Below, one piece after another: positions 17,126 through 25,975 of a stretch of 64,000 nucleotides of DNA. The notes beneath the pieces were generated by a model. That model was not told the DNA's origin. It made no database searches and saw only the letters and a list, made by a program, of their open reading frames with translations. Positions within the stretch are counted from its first letter, which is position 1, and each line of letters starts with the position of its first letter. Source of the stretch: Pelagicoccus sp. SDUM812005 (GTDB lineage Bacteria > Verrucomicrobiota > Verrucomicrobiia > Opitutales > Opitutaceae). The position numbers were made by a program, and so were the translations under genes. The DNA is taken from NCBI RefSeq assembly GCF_031127875.1, contig NZ_JARXIA010000023.1, forward strand, positions 37,112-101,111, read 5' to 3'.

Positions 17126-19147
17126 ATGCCCCTCCCTTTCCCCCTTAACCCTTTCACCGCGAGGCCGCCCCTCCGGCAGCTTATCCTGCTGCTAGCCTGC
17201 TTCGCCATGGCCTGCATCGCCCACGCGACTCCGCAAGGCATCAGCAAACTTTCCCTCGAGGAACTGCAGACGCGCCGTCACGAGATCGAAGCCGAACTGA
17301 CGCAGCTCGCGAACTTCAACCTTCGCGTAGGCATCGGTTCGATCTGCTTCCGTTCCATGCCCCAGTCCAGCGAGGACGCGCCGGAATGGGTGCAGATCGA
17401 TTTCGACAAGGAGTACGAGATCGACCAAGTCGCCCTCGTCCCAGCAATCTGGAGAGACAACGAAAACGGCTACCGGGACGACGGCTTCCCCACCGAATTC
17501 CTAATCGTCGCCGGCAATTCGAAGACGCCCCACGGAACCATTATCAAGGAGGTCAAAGCCGGTCCGCACCACATACCGCGAGTCGCTCCCCTTATCATCC
17601 CCCTAGAAAACGTAACCGCATCCTGGGTACGTATCGAATCCAAAAAACTCACGCCGAGATTCCATGACGGAAGCTACATTCTGCAGTTCTCCGAAATCAT
17701 GGTCTTCAGCGAATCCGACAACGTCGCGCTCAACCAACGGGTATCCTCATCCTCCGAACAGAGAGCCGGCGTCGGAGCTGCCTATCGTCGCGCCAACCTA
17801 GTCGACGGATTTCTTCCCTACATCATGGATGCGGCGCAGGGGACGAAGAGCAATCCCTACTTAAGCGGTATCGGAATCGGCGAAACATCCAGCATCATAT
17901 TCGACCTGGTGGACGCCCACCCCATAACCAAACTTCGGATACACACCATAGAGCAAGCAGACACCGTCCCGCACGCCCTCCAACCAAATTTCGCTCTTCC
18001 CAAACGCTTCCTATTCGAAGGAGCCAACAACCCTGACTTTTCCGACGCCATCCTCCTCTGGGACTTCAAACACGAGGACCTCTTCGAAATATCGCCGATC
18101 ATCACCAAACGAATCGAAGCCTCCCCTCCTGTCCGCTATATCCGCCTCCGCCAAATTGAACCGTTTATATTCGAAGGGTACGCCGACAACGGCATGCCAC
18201 TCATCGGCACTCGAATCGGATTCGCCGAAGTCGAAATCTTCTCCCGCGAAACAAACGTGGCCAAAGGCAAACCCGTAAGCTCCAGCTTCAACGACCCTCT
18301 CTTCGAACGCCACCGCCCCCTCTCGCTTGCCACCGACGGACACAACATATTCGGCGAGATCCTAGGGTTCAAAGAGTGGCTAAACCAACTCGCCCGCCGC
18401 CACGACCTCCAGTACGAACTCCCCTTCATCAACCAAGCGATTGAGCTCCGCGTTGAATCCCAAAAACGAAACCTCCGCATTTGGACCTGGAGCGCCGTCG
18501 CATTCGCCACCCTCGCCGTATTCATATTCCTGATCGACCGCATCCTCCGCCAACGCGCCATCTACCGAACCCGCGAACGCATCGCAGCCGACTTACACGA
18601 CGAACTCGGAGCCAACCTACACGCCATCGCGCTTCTCGGAGACCTCGCCCTTGCCTCGAAGGACAAGCCCCAGAAATCCGCTACCTACGTCGAACGCATC
18701 CGCGTCCTCGTCCGGCGCACCGGGGCCGCCGTCAAGCGCTGCACCAACATGCTCGAAACGAAAGGCCTATACCAGGACCTACCCACGGAAATGAAACAAA
18801 TCGCCAAGCGACTCATGCCCGACCTCGAACACACCCTAGAAATCGAGGGCGAAAATTTTCTATATAAAGTAAAGCAGCGGAAGCGGATCGACCTTTTCCT
18901 TTTCTATAAAGAAAGCCTCATCAATCTCCTCAGGCACTCCAACGCCACCCAGGCCCGCTCGAAGCTAACCATCACTTCCAAAGACCTCTCCATCGAAATA
19001 GCCGACAACGGCAAAGGACTCCCCGCCCCACACGCAAGCGCCCCGCCTCGCTCCCTAGCGCGGCGAGCCCGGCTAATCGGCGGAAAGGTCACCTTATCTT
19101 CCAACGAAACAGGAGGCACCTCCATAAAACTGAAGATGAACCTCTAA
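17126..19147 (+). CDS. Sensor histidine kinase with two periplasmic discoidin (F5/8 C)-like domains, HisKA_3 type
   Basis: 673 residues from ATG 17126, chosen because it gives a clean signal peptide (RQLILLLACFAMACIAHA); an in-frame TTG 63 bases upstream is less likely. The periplasmic part has a short coiled segment, then two discoidin/galactose-binding-like domains (~60-195, with PEWVQIDFDKEYEIDQV; ~215-400, ending FAEVEIFSRETNVAKGKPV). One membrane span (~453-474) leads to a HisKA_3 helix with phospho-acceptor His491 in AADLHDELGAN, and an HATPase domain with an N-box (ESLINLLRHS) and DNGKGLP. Known NarL-type kinases autophosphorylate this histidine and pass phosphate to a LuxR-type regulator, here encoded 24 bases downstream. 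Discoidin domains often bind galactose- or fucose-like sugars, so direct sensing of the polysaccharide is plausible (inference). A paralogue is at 38852. Confidence 0.88.
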   Translation: MPLPFPLNPFTARPPLRQLILLLACFAMACIAHATPQGISKLSLEELQTRRHEIEAELTQLANFNLRVGIGSICFRSMPQSSEDAPEWVQIDFDKEYEIDQVALVPAIWRDNENGYRDDGFPTEFLIVAGNSKTPHGTIIKEVKAGPHHIPRVAPLIIPLENVTASWVRIESKKLTPRFHDGSYILQFSEIMVFSESDNVALNQRVSSSSEQRAGVGAAYRRANLVDGFLPYIMDAAQGTKSNPYLSGIGIGETSSIIFDLVDAHPITKLRIHTIEQADTVPHALQPNFALPKRFLFEGANNPDFSDAILLWDFKHEDLFEISPIITKRIEASPPVRYIRLRQIEPFIFEGYADNGMPLIGTRIGFAEVEIFSRETNVAKGKPVSSSFNDPLFERHRPLSLATDGHNIFGEILGFKEWLNQLARRHDLQYELPFINQAIELRVESQKRNLRIWTWSAVAFATLAVFIFLIDRILRQRAIYRTRERIAADLHDELGANLHAIALLGDLALASKDKPQKSATYVERIRVLVRRTGAAVKRCTNMLETKGLYQDLPTEMKQIAKRLMPDLEHTLEIEGENFLYKVKQRKRIDLFLFYKESLINLLRHSNATQARSKLTITSKDLSIEIADNGKGLPAPHASAPPRSLARRARLIGGKVTLSSNETGGTSIKLKMNL

Positions 19148-19171
19148 GCCATCAGCCCCCAACCATTCTCA

Positions 19172-19837
19172 ATGAGCAACACGCCCCCTACCCGCATCGT
19201 CTTAATCGAGGACAACCAGGAATACCGCGATGTCATAAAACTCGCCCTAGCCGAGGTAGAAGACCTCGAGCTAGAAGAGAAATTCGGCACCTGCGAAATC
19301 GCCCTCCGCTACCTGCAAGACCTCTCCAACAAACGCCCTGACATCATCCTCCTCGACCTCCGGCTCCCGGGGATGCTTGGTCTCGAAGCCATTCCATTCA
19401 TCAAGGATTACTCGCCCAAAACTAAAATCATCGTCCTCACCCTCTCCGACAGCGAATCCGACGTCCTCAACGCCATATCCCTAGGCGCCTCCGGATACCT
19501 GCTCAAATCCGCCACCCTGGACGAAATCGTCAGCGGCATTCGCGCCGTACAGAACGGAGCCGCCACCCTCGACCCGAGCGTAGCCCACTTCCTCTTGCAA
19601 AAGCTCAAAAAGCACATCCCTCAAAACGCGCTGGGCATCGAACTCTCCCAACGCGAACTGGAGATCCTAACCCTGCTCGGAGAAGGACTCGTGAAGAAGG
19701 AAATCGCCGACCAGCTCGGCATCGGCTACACCACGGTCGATACCCACGTCAGGCACATCTACGAAAAACTCCAGGTTCGAAACGCTCCTTCCGCAGTCGG
19801 CAAAGCCTACAAGCTTGGGCTCTTCAACGACGAATAG
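19172..19837 (+). CDS. NarL/LuxR-family response regulator, partner of the kinase at 17126
   Basis: 221 residues. Receiver domain 1-125 with acidic pocket (IEDN), phosphorylation site Asp62 in LLDLRLPG, and the KSA lysine. LuxR-type DNA-binding domain ~155-215 (LSQRELEILTLLGEGLVKKE, IADQLGIGYTTVDTHVRHIYEKL). It follows the kinase by 24 bases and is surely its output. Likely targets are the divergent GH29-receptor-orphan-GH28 run and/or the operon ending just right of it (inference). It converges with the GH28 gene at 19870 with only 32 bases between stops. Confidence 0.92.
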   Translation: MSNTPPTRIVLIEDNQEYRDVIKLALAEVEDLELEEKFGTCEIALRYLQDLSNKRPDIILLDLRLPGMLGLEAIPFIKDYSPKTKIIVLTLSDSESDVLNAISLGASGYLLKSATLDEIVSGIRAVQNGAATLDPSVAHFLLQKLKKHIPQNALGIELSQRELEILTLLGEGLVKKEIADQLGIGYTTVDTHVRHIYEKLQVRNAPSAVGKAYKLGLFNDE

Positions 19838-19869
19838 CCCTCCAACTCAAGAAGTCTACTGGCGGGGGG

Positions 19870-21252
19870 TTACCGCTGCGTGAAGTCCTGCACGTCTTCC
19901 AGGATAACGCGCTCCCGCAAGTCCGGGGCTCGCGCGCTCAGGCGCACGTTGCGGAATTCGACGTTCCTAGCATGCCGAATATAAGCGCCCCACGCAGGTA
20001 GCGTCCCGAAGAAGAAAGCCTCCGGATACTGGGCCTCCCGCTCGGGAACGACCCTTGCCGCGTCCTCAGCCGTGCCGCCGCCGGGAAAGGAGATTTCGAT
20101 ATTTTCGAGAAGGACGTCCTCGATATAATGCCCCGGGATCCCAGAAATCATGATACCGCAACGCTTCGGATCGTCGCTCACCACCGTGGCCTTCAGGTTG
20201 CTGATATGTATATCGCGCACGATCCCCGGAGGCACGCCCTCCGATTTCGCATCGGTCGCATAGATTTGCTCGGTGGGCGCGTCATAGGCTCGCCCTCGAT
20301 TTCCAAGGCGAATGAACAGCGGCCCTTCCACGTTGTTTGCCACGATATTTTGGATACGAATTCCTTCGATCAAACCACCGTCTACGATCATCAGCTTTAT
20401 CGCTCCCATTCGCGTATCCGAAAAGTCGCAGTCCGTTACCAGCATATTGCGGAATCCGCCCCGCGAGGAAGTGCCCAGCTTGAAGGCCGAGGTGTGGCTC
20501 ACCACCCGACAGTTCCGCACCACGAAGTTCTCGCACAGGCGCGTACTGGTGCTCTTGGGACAAATGGAATCGTCGCCCGTCACGATGTTGCAGTCCTCGA
20601 TCAACACGTTCTTGCAGCCGTCCAAATCCAAGCCGTCGTTATTCGTATTCACATGGCTATCGATCGTAATCCCGCGAAAAATCAAGTTGTCGCAATCGAT
20701 CATGTGCGTGCACCACGAGGCCGCGTTCTTTAGCGTGATCCCCTCGAAGGTCACATTCTGGCAATTCACGAAGCGAATAAGCATCGGACGGTCCCCCAAC
20801 GAACCGTCTTCGAGCTTCACCGGAAATGTCTCGCGATGGCCGCGTCCATCGATGCCCCCCTTGCCGCTTAGCTTCACGTTGCTAGCGTTCTCAGCGAAAA
20901 TAAGACATTCGTCGAAGGCTGGAGCCTCGATCGCGGGATAAACGTCTCGCGCATAGTCGTCAATAGACTTGCTACCGAGCAACTCCGTCCCCTCGCCCAA
21001 ATGCAGCTCTAGGTCGCTTTTCAGCTTCAAAGTTCCCACCACATAGCGACCCGCCACAACCTTGATCACGCTTCCCGGCTCGGCCCGATCGATAAGCGAT
21101 TGGAAGGCCTTCGTCTCCAAGGCCCGGCCATCCCCCACCAAGCCTAAGCGGCCCGGCGAGACAACGATCTCCGCGGCAGCGCGCACGCATACCTGCGCGA
21201 CGGCGAGCGCGAAGAGTAAAAAGAAGAAGGACCTTAGAAGGGGAAGTTTCAT
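19870..21252 (-). CDS. Secreted GH28-type beta-helix glycoside hydrolase (paralogue 2)
   Basis: 460 residues from ATG 21252, which begins the signal peptide (MKLPLLRSFFFLLFALA); the frame continues 24 codons upstream but those residues look unlike a leader. Landmarks: NNDGLDLDGCKNV (catalytic Asp equivalent), VTGDDSICPKS (Asp pair), GTSSRGGF in place of the GHG histidine block, and MGAIKLMIVDGG. It is the last gene of the long leftward run starting at 38572, 133 bases after the beta-propeller gene. It is somewhat more divergent than paralogues 1 and 3 (shorter N-terminal strand without DYGAVGDG, and PKS instead of LKS after the Asp pair). Likely acts on uronic-acid-containing oligosaccharides in the periplasm, but the exact bond is unknown. 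Confidence 0.85.
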   Translation of the reverse strand: MKLPLLRSFFFLLFALAVAQVCVRAAAEIVVSPGRLGLVGDGRALETKAFQSLIDRAEPGSVIKVVAGRYVVGTLKLKSDLELHLGEGTELLGSKSIDDYARDVYPAIEAPAFDECLIFAENASNVKLSGKGGIDGRGHRETFPVKLEDGSLGDRPMLIRFVNCQNVTFEGITLKNAASWCTHMIDCDNLIFRGITIDSHVNTNNDGLDLDGCKNVLIEDCNIVTGDDSICPKSTSTRLCENFVVRNCRVVSHTSAFKLGTSSRGGFRNMLVTDCDFSDTRMGAIKLMIVDGGLIEGIRIQNIVANNVEGPLFIRLGNRGRAYDAPTEQIYATDAKSEGVPPGIVRDIHISNLKATVVSDDPKRCGIMISGIPGHYIEDVLLENIEISFPGGGTAEDAARVVPEREAQYPEAFFFGTLPAWGAYIRHARNVEFRNVRLSARAPDLRERVILEDVQDFTQR

Positions 21253-21385
21253 GACGGGATAAAAGGTGATACCTGCAATCGAAAGCTTCGTAGCATAACA
21301 AAAGCCTTCGCGCCTCGACATCATCCGTTTGCACGACCAACGCCGATCGCTCTAGCTGGTCGAAAGCCCGCGTGTAACAGTCCTA

Positions 21386-22930
21386 TCAATACACTTCGTG
21401 AGCCGTGTACCAGAAACGGTGCGACGAAATAGCGCTAAGCGAGGAGCTGATCTCTTGCGGCAAACGTATATCGTAAACGCGGTTCGCCACAGGCTTCTCC
21501 TTAAGCTCTAAGCGCAGCACCTTGCCTTCCACCGATATGCGAGAACAGGGAACCGTCTCCAGCTCGTACTTCTTGGAGCCGTAGCTGCTGTGATACGCGA
21601 TCCGATAAGCCTCGACTTCATAATCCTCCACACTCGTGGGAGCGGCAATCGTATCGTTAAAGGTGAACTCGAATCCGCTAGGCGTCAGCCGCACCGAATC
21701 GACCTGCAAGTAGGGCTTCCCATTGTAAGTGACTCGCTTCATTCCCTCCCGCCCGGGCCAGCTCAGATGCGTTTTTCCAAGATAGAGCGTCCGGCCATCC
21801 TTCGAGTACAGCAAGCGGTTGTTTCCCATGCCTAGGTTTTGCGTATCGAGCAAGTGGGTACTGGTTCCCTGCAACTGTCCGCCCACCTCATCCGGATAAT
21901 AGTGGATAAGTCGAGAATGGTTCATGTCGCCCAAGATCAGTTGCCCCGACGCGCCCCCGCTACGGCTAGCCCCAAAGCTGTTCCGAAACTCAAGGATCTG
22001 CGTCGGCGAATTCGCGCAGTCGCCCTGCGGCATGAGAGCCGCTGCTTTGGTCCGGAGAGATTCCAGCGTCTCGACGGGCAGGTTCGCCGGGATCGCATCC
22101 GGAGGATTATCGCTCCAGAGCAAGGACGCGGCATGGCCGTAGAACCCTCCCTCTCGGATGAGATGCAGCTTGGACGCGCCAACCCAATCGCCTTGATTGT
22201 CCGAAACCCAAAGCTGGTCTTTCGCATCTACGAATAAACCGTTTGGGGTTCGTAGTCCGGTGGCGAATACCTCCGCCTTTCGGCTACCGGGTTCGATTTT
22301 CAAGACGCAGCCCCGATACGGGACGCGGGCATACATTCGCGGTAGGTTCTCCTTCTTCTCCTTCCAATCCGGATCGCCTTCCTGCAAGCGGAAATCCCGC
22401 ATGGTCAGCCCGCCCGCATCGTTCCATTCCCCACGGATCTCGTCGCGGATACCGGCGAGGTGCGAGGCCGTACCGAGGCTCAGGAAAACGTTTCCTTGGG
22501 AATCCTTAACCGGACCGAAAGCGAACTCATGGTAGTTCCCCGTCATCCCCCAATCGTTGGAGACGAGCTCGTAGAAATCAGCGACTCCATCGCCATCCCG
22601 GTCGTGCAAACGGGTCAGCTCCGATCGCTGCACCACGAGGATCGTTCCCGCCTCTTCCACGAAGACCCCCAAAGGCTCGTGCAAGCCCCTGGCAAAGGTC
22701 GACCACTCCTGGCTCGCTTCGTCGTAGACCATGACCTCGCCCCGATGAAAGCACACCACCAGTTGGCCAGACGCATTCGAGTCAATCCCTCCGATTTGCG
22801 GATCCACACCCTCCGGCATGTCGATGGTCTCGATTTCGTAGTAATCTTCCCAGGTAAACGCGGCTTGGACCTGGCCGGAGAAAACAATTCCCCAAACCGC
22901 AGCCGTTCCTGCTATTCGCTTCAAATTCAT
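21386..22930 (-). CDS. Periplasmic beta-propeller protein, PQQ-dependent sugar dehydrogenase-like
   Basis: 514 residues from ATG 22930, which starts a signal peptide (MNLKRIAGTAAVWGIVFSG). Upstream in-frame sequence overlaps the cytochrome gene in another frame and is not used. The protein looks like a six-bladed glucose/sorbosone-dehydrogenase-type propeller as seen in PVC bacteria: GGIDSNASGQLVVCFHRGEV, VVQRSELTRLHDRDGDGVADFYE, RTPNGLFVDAKDQLWVSDNQG, and HLIREGGFYGH. The start is one base after the stop of the cytochrome c gene, so the two are translationally linked; electrons from sugar oxidation could pass directly to it. The substrate is unknown; a sugar released by the fucosidase next door is a natural candidate (inference). 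Whether PQQ is bound cannot be told from sequence. Confidence 0.72.
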   Translation of the reverse strand: MNLKRIAGTAAVWGIVFSGQVQAAFTWEDYYEIETIDMPEGVDPQIGGIDSNASGQLVVCFHRGEVMVYDEASQEWSTFARGLHEPLGVFVEEAGTILVVQRSELTRLHDRDGDGVADFYELVSNDWGMTGNYHEFAFGPVKDSQGNVFLSLGTASHLAGIRDEIRGEWNDAGGLTMRDFRLQEGDPDWKEKKENLPRMYARVPYRGCVLKIEPGSRKAEVFATGLRTPNGLFVDAKDQLWVSDNQGDWVGASKLHLIREGGFYGHAASLLWSDNPPDAIPANLPVETLESLRTKAAALMPQGDCANSPTQILEFRNSFGASRSGGASGQLILGDMNHSRLIHYYPDEVGGQLQGTSTHLLDTQNLGMGNNRLLYSKDGRTLYLGKTHLSWPGREGMKRVTYNGKPYLQVDSVRLTPSGFEFTFNDTIAAPTSVEDYEVEAYRIAYHSSYGSKKYELETVPCSRISVEGKVLRLELKEKPVANRVYDIRLPQEISSSLSAISSHRFWYTAHEVY

Positions 22931-22931
22931 G

Positions 22932-23807
22932 TTATTTCTTTTTGGGGTTGTGCGTGATCGTGAGCGTTTCGCCTTCGAGTTCGCTCTTCGTTTCCATCTC
23001 TCCCTGGTCGGAATTCCTAAGGACATACTCAGGCAATCTCGGGCTTGCACGAAACCGCCTGACAACGGCATCTCCCTCAGTATAGATCGCCTCCCGTACC
23101 GTCGTTTTACCAACTTCGTATATGAACACTGGATACCCATTCCGATCCATTTCATAGCCCTTAAAGAAAACGGCTTCGTTTCCGAAAAGCGGCTGAGCCT
23201 CTTCGTAGACAATATCGCCCACCTTGGCCAAAGCGTTTCCGTTGCTTCGCAAATAGGGCCAGCGATCGGTCTCCCCCTGCGAAATGTAGCGCAGCCGACA
23301 TTTATCGGTATCCCAAACCACGTTCAGTTTCTTCGAAGTCGGCAAAGCGATCAAAACGGACGCCGGTCCCGTCTGCGGCAAAAAGGTGCGTTCCACCCGC
23401 GGACGCCGAACCATGCTGGGATGGGCGGCTAGCGGATCCGCGCTCGGCGTCCTTACCCGCTTCACTCCAACCGAGACTTTCTTGATGTAGTCGAAAATCT
23501 CCGACAGCTCCTTCTCGGGAATATGCACCATGGACGGCATCTGCGGCATAAACTCCCGCTTCCTGCCGGGCTCCAGGCACCACTGGATGAAATCGGCCCG
23601 ACTCTGCTCGGTATACAGTTCAGAGATCTCGACCAAGGAAGGCCCCACCAAGGCTCGGTCCAGTTCGTGGCAAGCCTGGCAATTCGTCTGAAAGGCAGGC
23701 GGGGCCGCGAGCTCTTCGCCATTCAACGGCGCCAAGCCAGCAATCGTCGCAACGCAGGAGAACAGTCCTCCCAGGCGAAGGTTTCGTTTCGATATCCATC
23801 TTTTCAT
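22932..23807 (-). CDS. Secreted mono-haem c-type cytochrome (PVC type)
   Basis: 291 residues with signal peptide (~1-31). Haem site CQACH: Cys43, Cys46, His47; the likely axial methionine lies in FMPQMPSM near residue 95; the domain closes with EKELSEIFDYIKKV. Residues ~115-291 are an extra beta-rich domain (FLPQTGPASVLIALPTSKKLNVVWD) often attached to such cytochromes in Verrucomicrobiota and Planctomycetota. Spacing is 6 bases after the GH29-DUF1080 gene and 1 base before the beta-propeller gene, so the three are one transcriptional unit. The natural role is electron acceptor for the propeller dehydrogenase. Confidence 0.85.
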   Translation of the reverse strand: MKRWISKRNLRLGGLFSCVATIAGLAPLNGEELAAPPAFQTNCQACHELDRALVGPSLVEISELYTEQSRADFIQWCLEPGRKREFMPQMPSMVHIPEKELSEIFDYIKKVSVGVKRVRTPSADPLAAHPSMVRRPRVERTFLPQTGPASVLIALPTSKKLNVVWDTDKCRLRYISQGETDRWPYLRSNGNALAKVGDIVYEEAQPLFGNEAVFFKGYEMDRNGYPVFIYEVGKTTVREAIYTEGDAVVRRFRASPRLPEYVLRNSDQGEMETKSELEGETLTITHNPKKK

Positions 23808-23813
23808 TACAAG

Positions 23814-25778
23814 TTAAAGCTCTCTAATTTTAAGGTTCCGATAGGACACCGAATCCTGGTGGTCCTGCAGGAGAATGGGGCCCGCCCCTTCCGCGAAACC
23901 GGGAATATCGCGATACTTGCTCTTCGCGAAGCGCTCCTTCCAGTCCTCGGAACCGAACTCCATGCTCACCACCTTCTCCCCGTTGAGCCAATGCTCCAAA
24001 CGGTTTCCCTTGGCAACGATGCGTCCCGTATTCCAAGCCTTGCCAGCCGGGTGCAAGGTTTTCGAATCCGGCGCCGCTGCGAGTTCGTACATCGAAGCGG
24101 TCCGGTGCGTAGGGTTCTTGTTATCCCGGTAAACCTCGTCATCAATTATCTGATACTCCAGGCCAAGGCCTTTCTCGTTGATGCGATACTTGACCCCACT
24201 GTTCCCATCGTAGCTGATCATGAACTCGAACCGCAGCTCGAAGTCGTAGTAGGACTTCTTCGTAACCAGATAACCGCCCCGCCCCTTCTTCTCACGGTCC
24301 AAGTGCAGCACGCCATCCTTCAATTCCCAAAGATCGCCAATCCGGGTAGCGGAATGAGTCGGAGCTCCGGTCCCGCCCTTCCACTGCGACAAGCTGCTCC
24401 CCTCCAGCAGGTCCACCCAGCCTGATCCGTTTTCCGAGGCGTTTACGAATTCGACATTCTCCAGCTTCACGACGATCGCGTTCGGCCAGCGCTTGTTGTT
24501 ATAAAGCCGCTGCGCCCGCATGACTGAAATCTCAAGCCCCTGATCGCTCTGCCTGAATTCGGAACGCGGGTCTACCTCCTTCCGATACTCCAGAAACTTG
24601 CTGTTCTGCCCGAGAACCGAAATCGTCGTATCCGCCGTGGCCCGAAGCTCCTGCAAGAGCACGGTCTTACGCTCGCCGTAGCCCCAGCGCTTATCCCCGG
24701 TGAAACCCGTCATAATCGCATAAACCGACTTCCCGTCCTTGGACTGCGTATAATAGACGCCCTCCTCCCCGATAACTGGACAAGGACGTATATCATGTAT
24801 CGCCTCATCGTTTACGAACATCCACAGAGCCAACTCGCGGAAGCGTCGCTCTTGCTCGAAGGGGATCGTTCCCAGCGGATCGGGACCGACGTTGATCAGC
24901 AAGTTCCCGCCTTTGGCTCGGGTTTCGACCAACATATTAATGAGATCGGTCCCTGACTTGTAGCTTTCGTTCGTCGGCTTGTATTGCCATTGGTTGCCCA
25001 AGGTAAAACAGGATTCCCAAGGTCCCGCCAAAGGCTCCTTCGGAAGCCGCTGCTCGGGTGTTTCCATCTCACCTCGGGTTACCAAACAGCGGGGCTGCTT
25101 CTTGTGCACGTACTGAGTCAGCTCCTCCATGCCCCGACCATCGAAGAAGATCACGTCAATTTCCCCATAATTGCCCAAGAGCTCGTCGAGCTGCTTCTTG
25201 TTGTAGTCTCCGAGTTCGGGATAGCCACCTTCGTCACCCATATGCCCCGTCGCGCGGCGCACGTCCACGCCGTTTCGATGCTGAAAAATGAAGTCTTCCG
25301 GCGAAAAGTAGAAGCCAACCTTTAACCCGTGCCGGCGACAGGCTTCCACGTAGTCCTTCACGATATCCTTACCGTACGGCGAGTTCATGATATTGAAATC
25401 CGTCGTATCCGTATCCCACATACAGTATCCGTTGTGATGCTTCGTGGTAAAAACCATATACTTCACTCCAGCGAGCTTCGCGATCTCCATCCACTCGTCC
25501 GGGTTGTAGTTCCTCGGATTGAAGGTCTTGGGCAACTCGTTGACGTAACGGTCAAGGTACGCCTCCGACGCGCCTACCATGGAGTGGCTGATAACCGACC
25601 CTAACTGCGAATCCATCGACCAATGCACGAACATGCCGAGCCCCCAGTCCATAAATTCCTCCTCGCGCTCCGCGTCGTTCAACAACGGACCGCGGCTGTA
25701 AACCTCGATCGCATTCGCTCGAACCGCCGCCCCCAAGAGGACGCCGACAGCGATAGCTAGCTTTATAGTCTTTCTCAT
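23814..25778 (-). CDS. Secreted GH29 alpha-L-fucosidase fused to a DUF1080 (3-keto-disaccharide hydrolase-like) domain
   Basis: 654 residues, signal peptide 1-23. GH29 barrel: WGLGMFVHWS (45-54), TTKHHNGY (111-118) and DVIFFDGRG with nucleophile Asp213. Residues ~453-654 are a DUF1080 domain (VDLLEGSSLSQWKGG, LVTKKSYYDFELRFEF, NSGVKYRINEKG, EYQIIDDE, HWLNGEKV, GPILLQDHQDSVSYRNLKI). DUF1080 is a concanavalin-like fold now linked to hydrolysis of 3-keto-glycosides, though other members may only bind sugars. The fusion sits in one unit with a cytochrome and a dehydrogenase-like propeller, which makes an oxidise-then-cleave scheme conceivable (inference). A 197-base gap upstream may hold its own promoter. 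Confidence 0.88.
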   Translation of the reverse strand: MRKTIKLAIAVGVLLGAAVRANAIEVYSRGPLLNDAEREEEFMDWGLGMFVHWSMDSQLGSVISHSMVGASEAYLDRYVNELPKTFNPRNYNPDEWMEIAKLAGVKYMVFTTKHHNGYCMWDTDTTDFNIMNSPYGKDIVKDYVEACRRHGLKVGFYFSPEDFIFQHRNGVDVRRATGHMGDEGGYPELGDYNKKQLDELLGNYGEIDVIFFDGRGMEELTQYVHKKQPRCLVTRGEMETPEQRLPKEPLAGPWESCFTLGNQWQYKPTNESYKSGTDLINMLVETRAKGGNLLINVGPDPLGTIPFEQERRFRELALWMFVNDEAIHDIRPCPVIGEEGVYYTQSKDGKSVYAIMTGFTGDKRWGYGERKTVLLQELRATADTTISVLGQNSKFLEYRKEVDPRSEFRQSDQGLEISVMRAQRLYNNKRWPNAIVVKLENVEFVNASENGSGWVDLLEGSSLSQWKGGTGAPTHSATRIGDLWELKDGVLHLDREKKGRGGYLVTKKSYYDFELRFEFMISYDGNSGVKYRINEKGLGLEYQIIDDEVYRDNKNPTHRTASMYELAAAPDSKTLHPAGKAWNTGRIVAKGNRLEHWLNGEKVVSMEFGSEDWKERFAKSKYRDIPGFAEGAGPILLQDHQDSVSYRNLKIREL

Positions 25779-25975
25779 ACTTGTCGTTCTAAATACAGTT
25801 CTATCAATCCCGCTCTCACGCAGCGGACTTGCTTGGGGTTATTGGAATGGGGGCGGGACAGGACGATCGCGGACGACGCGAACGCTTACTTAGCCTAAGA
25901 TACTAGCGCCTCGCCCTAAAAAAGGATACCCCCTTTTAATATGATCCACGGGATCCATGGCCACGGTTCCGCGGC

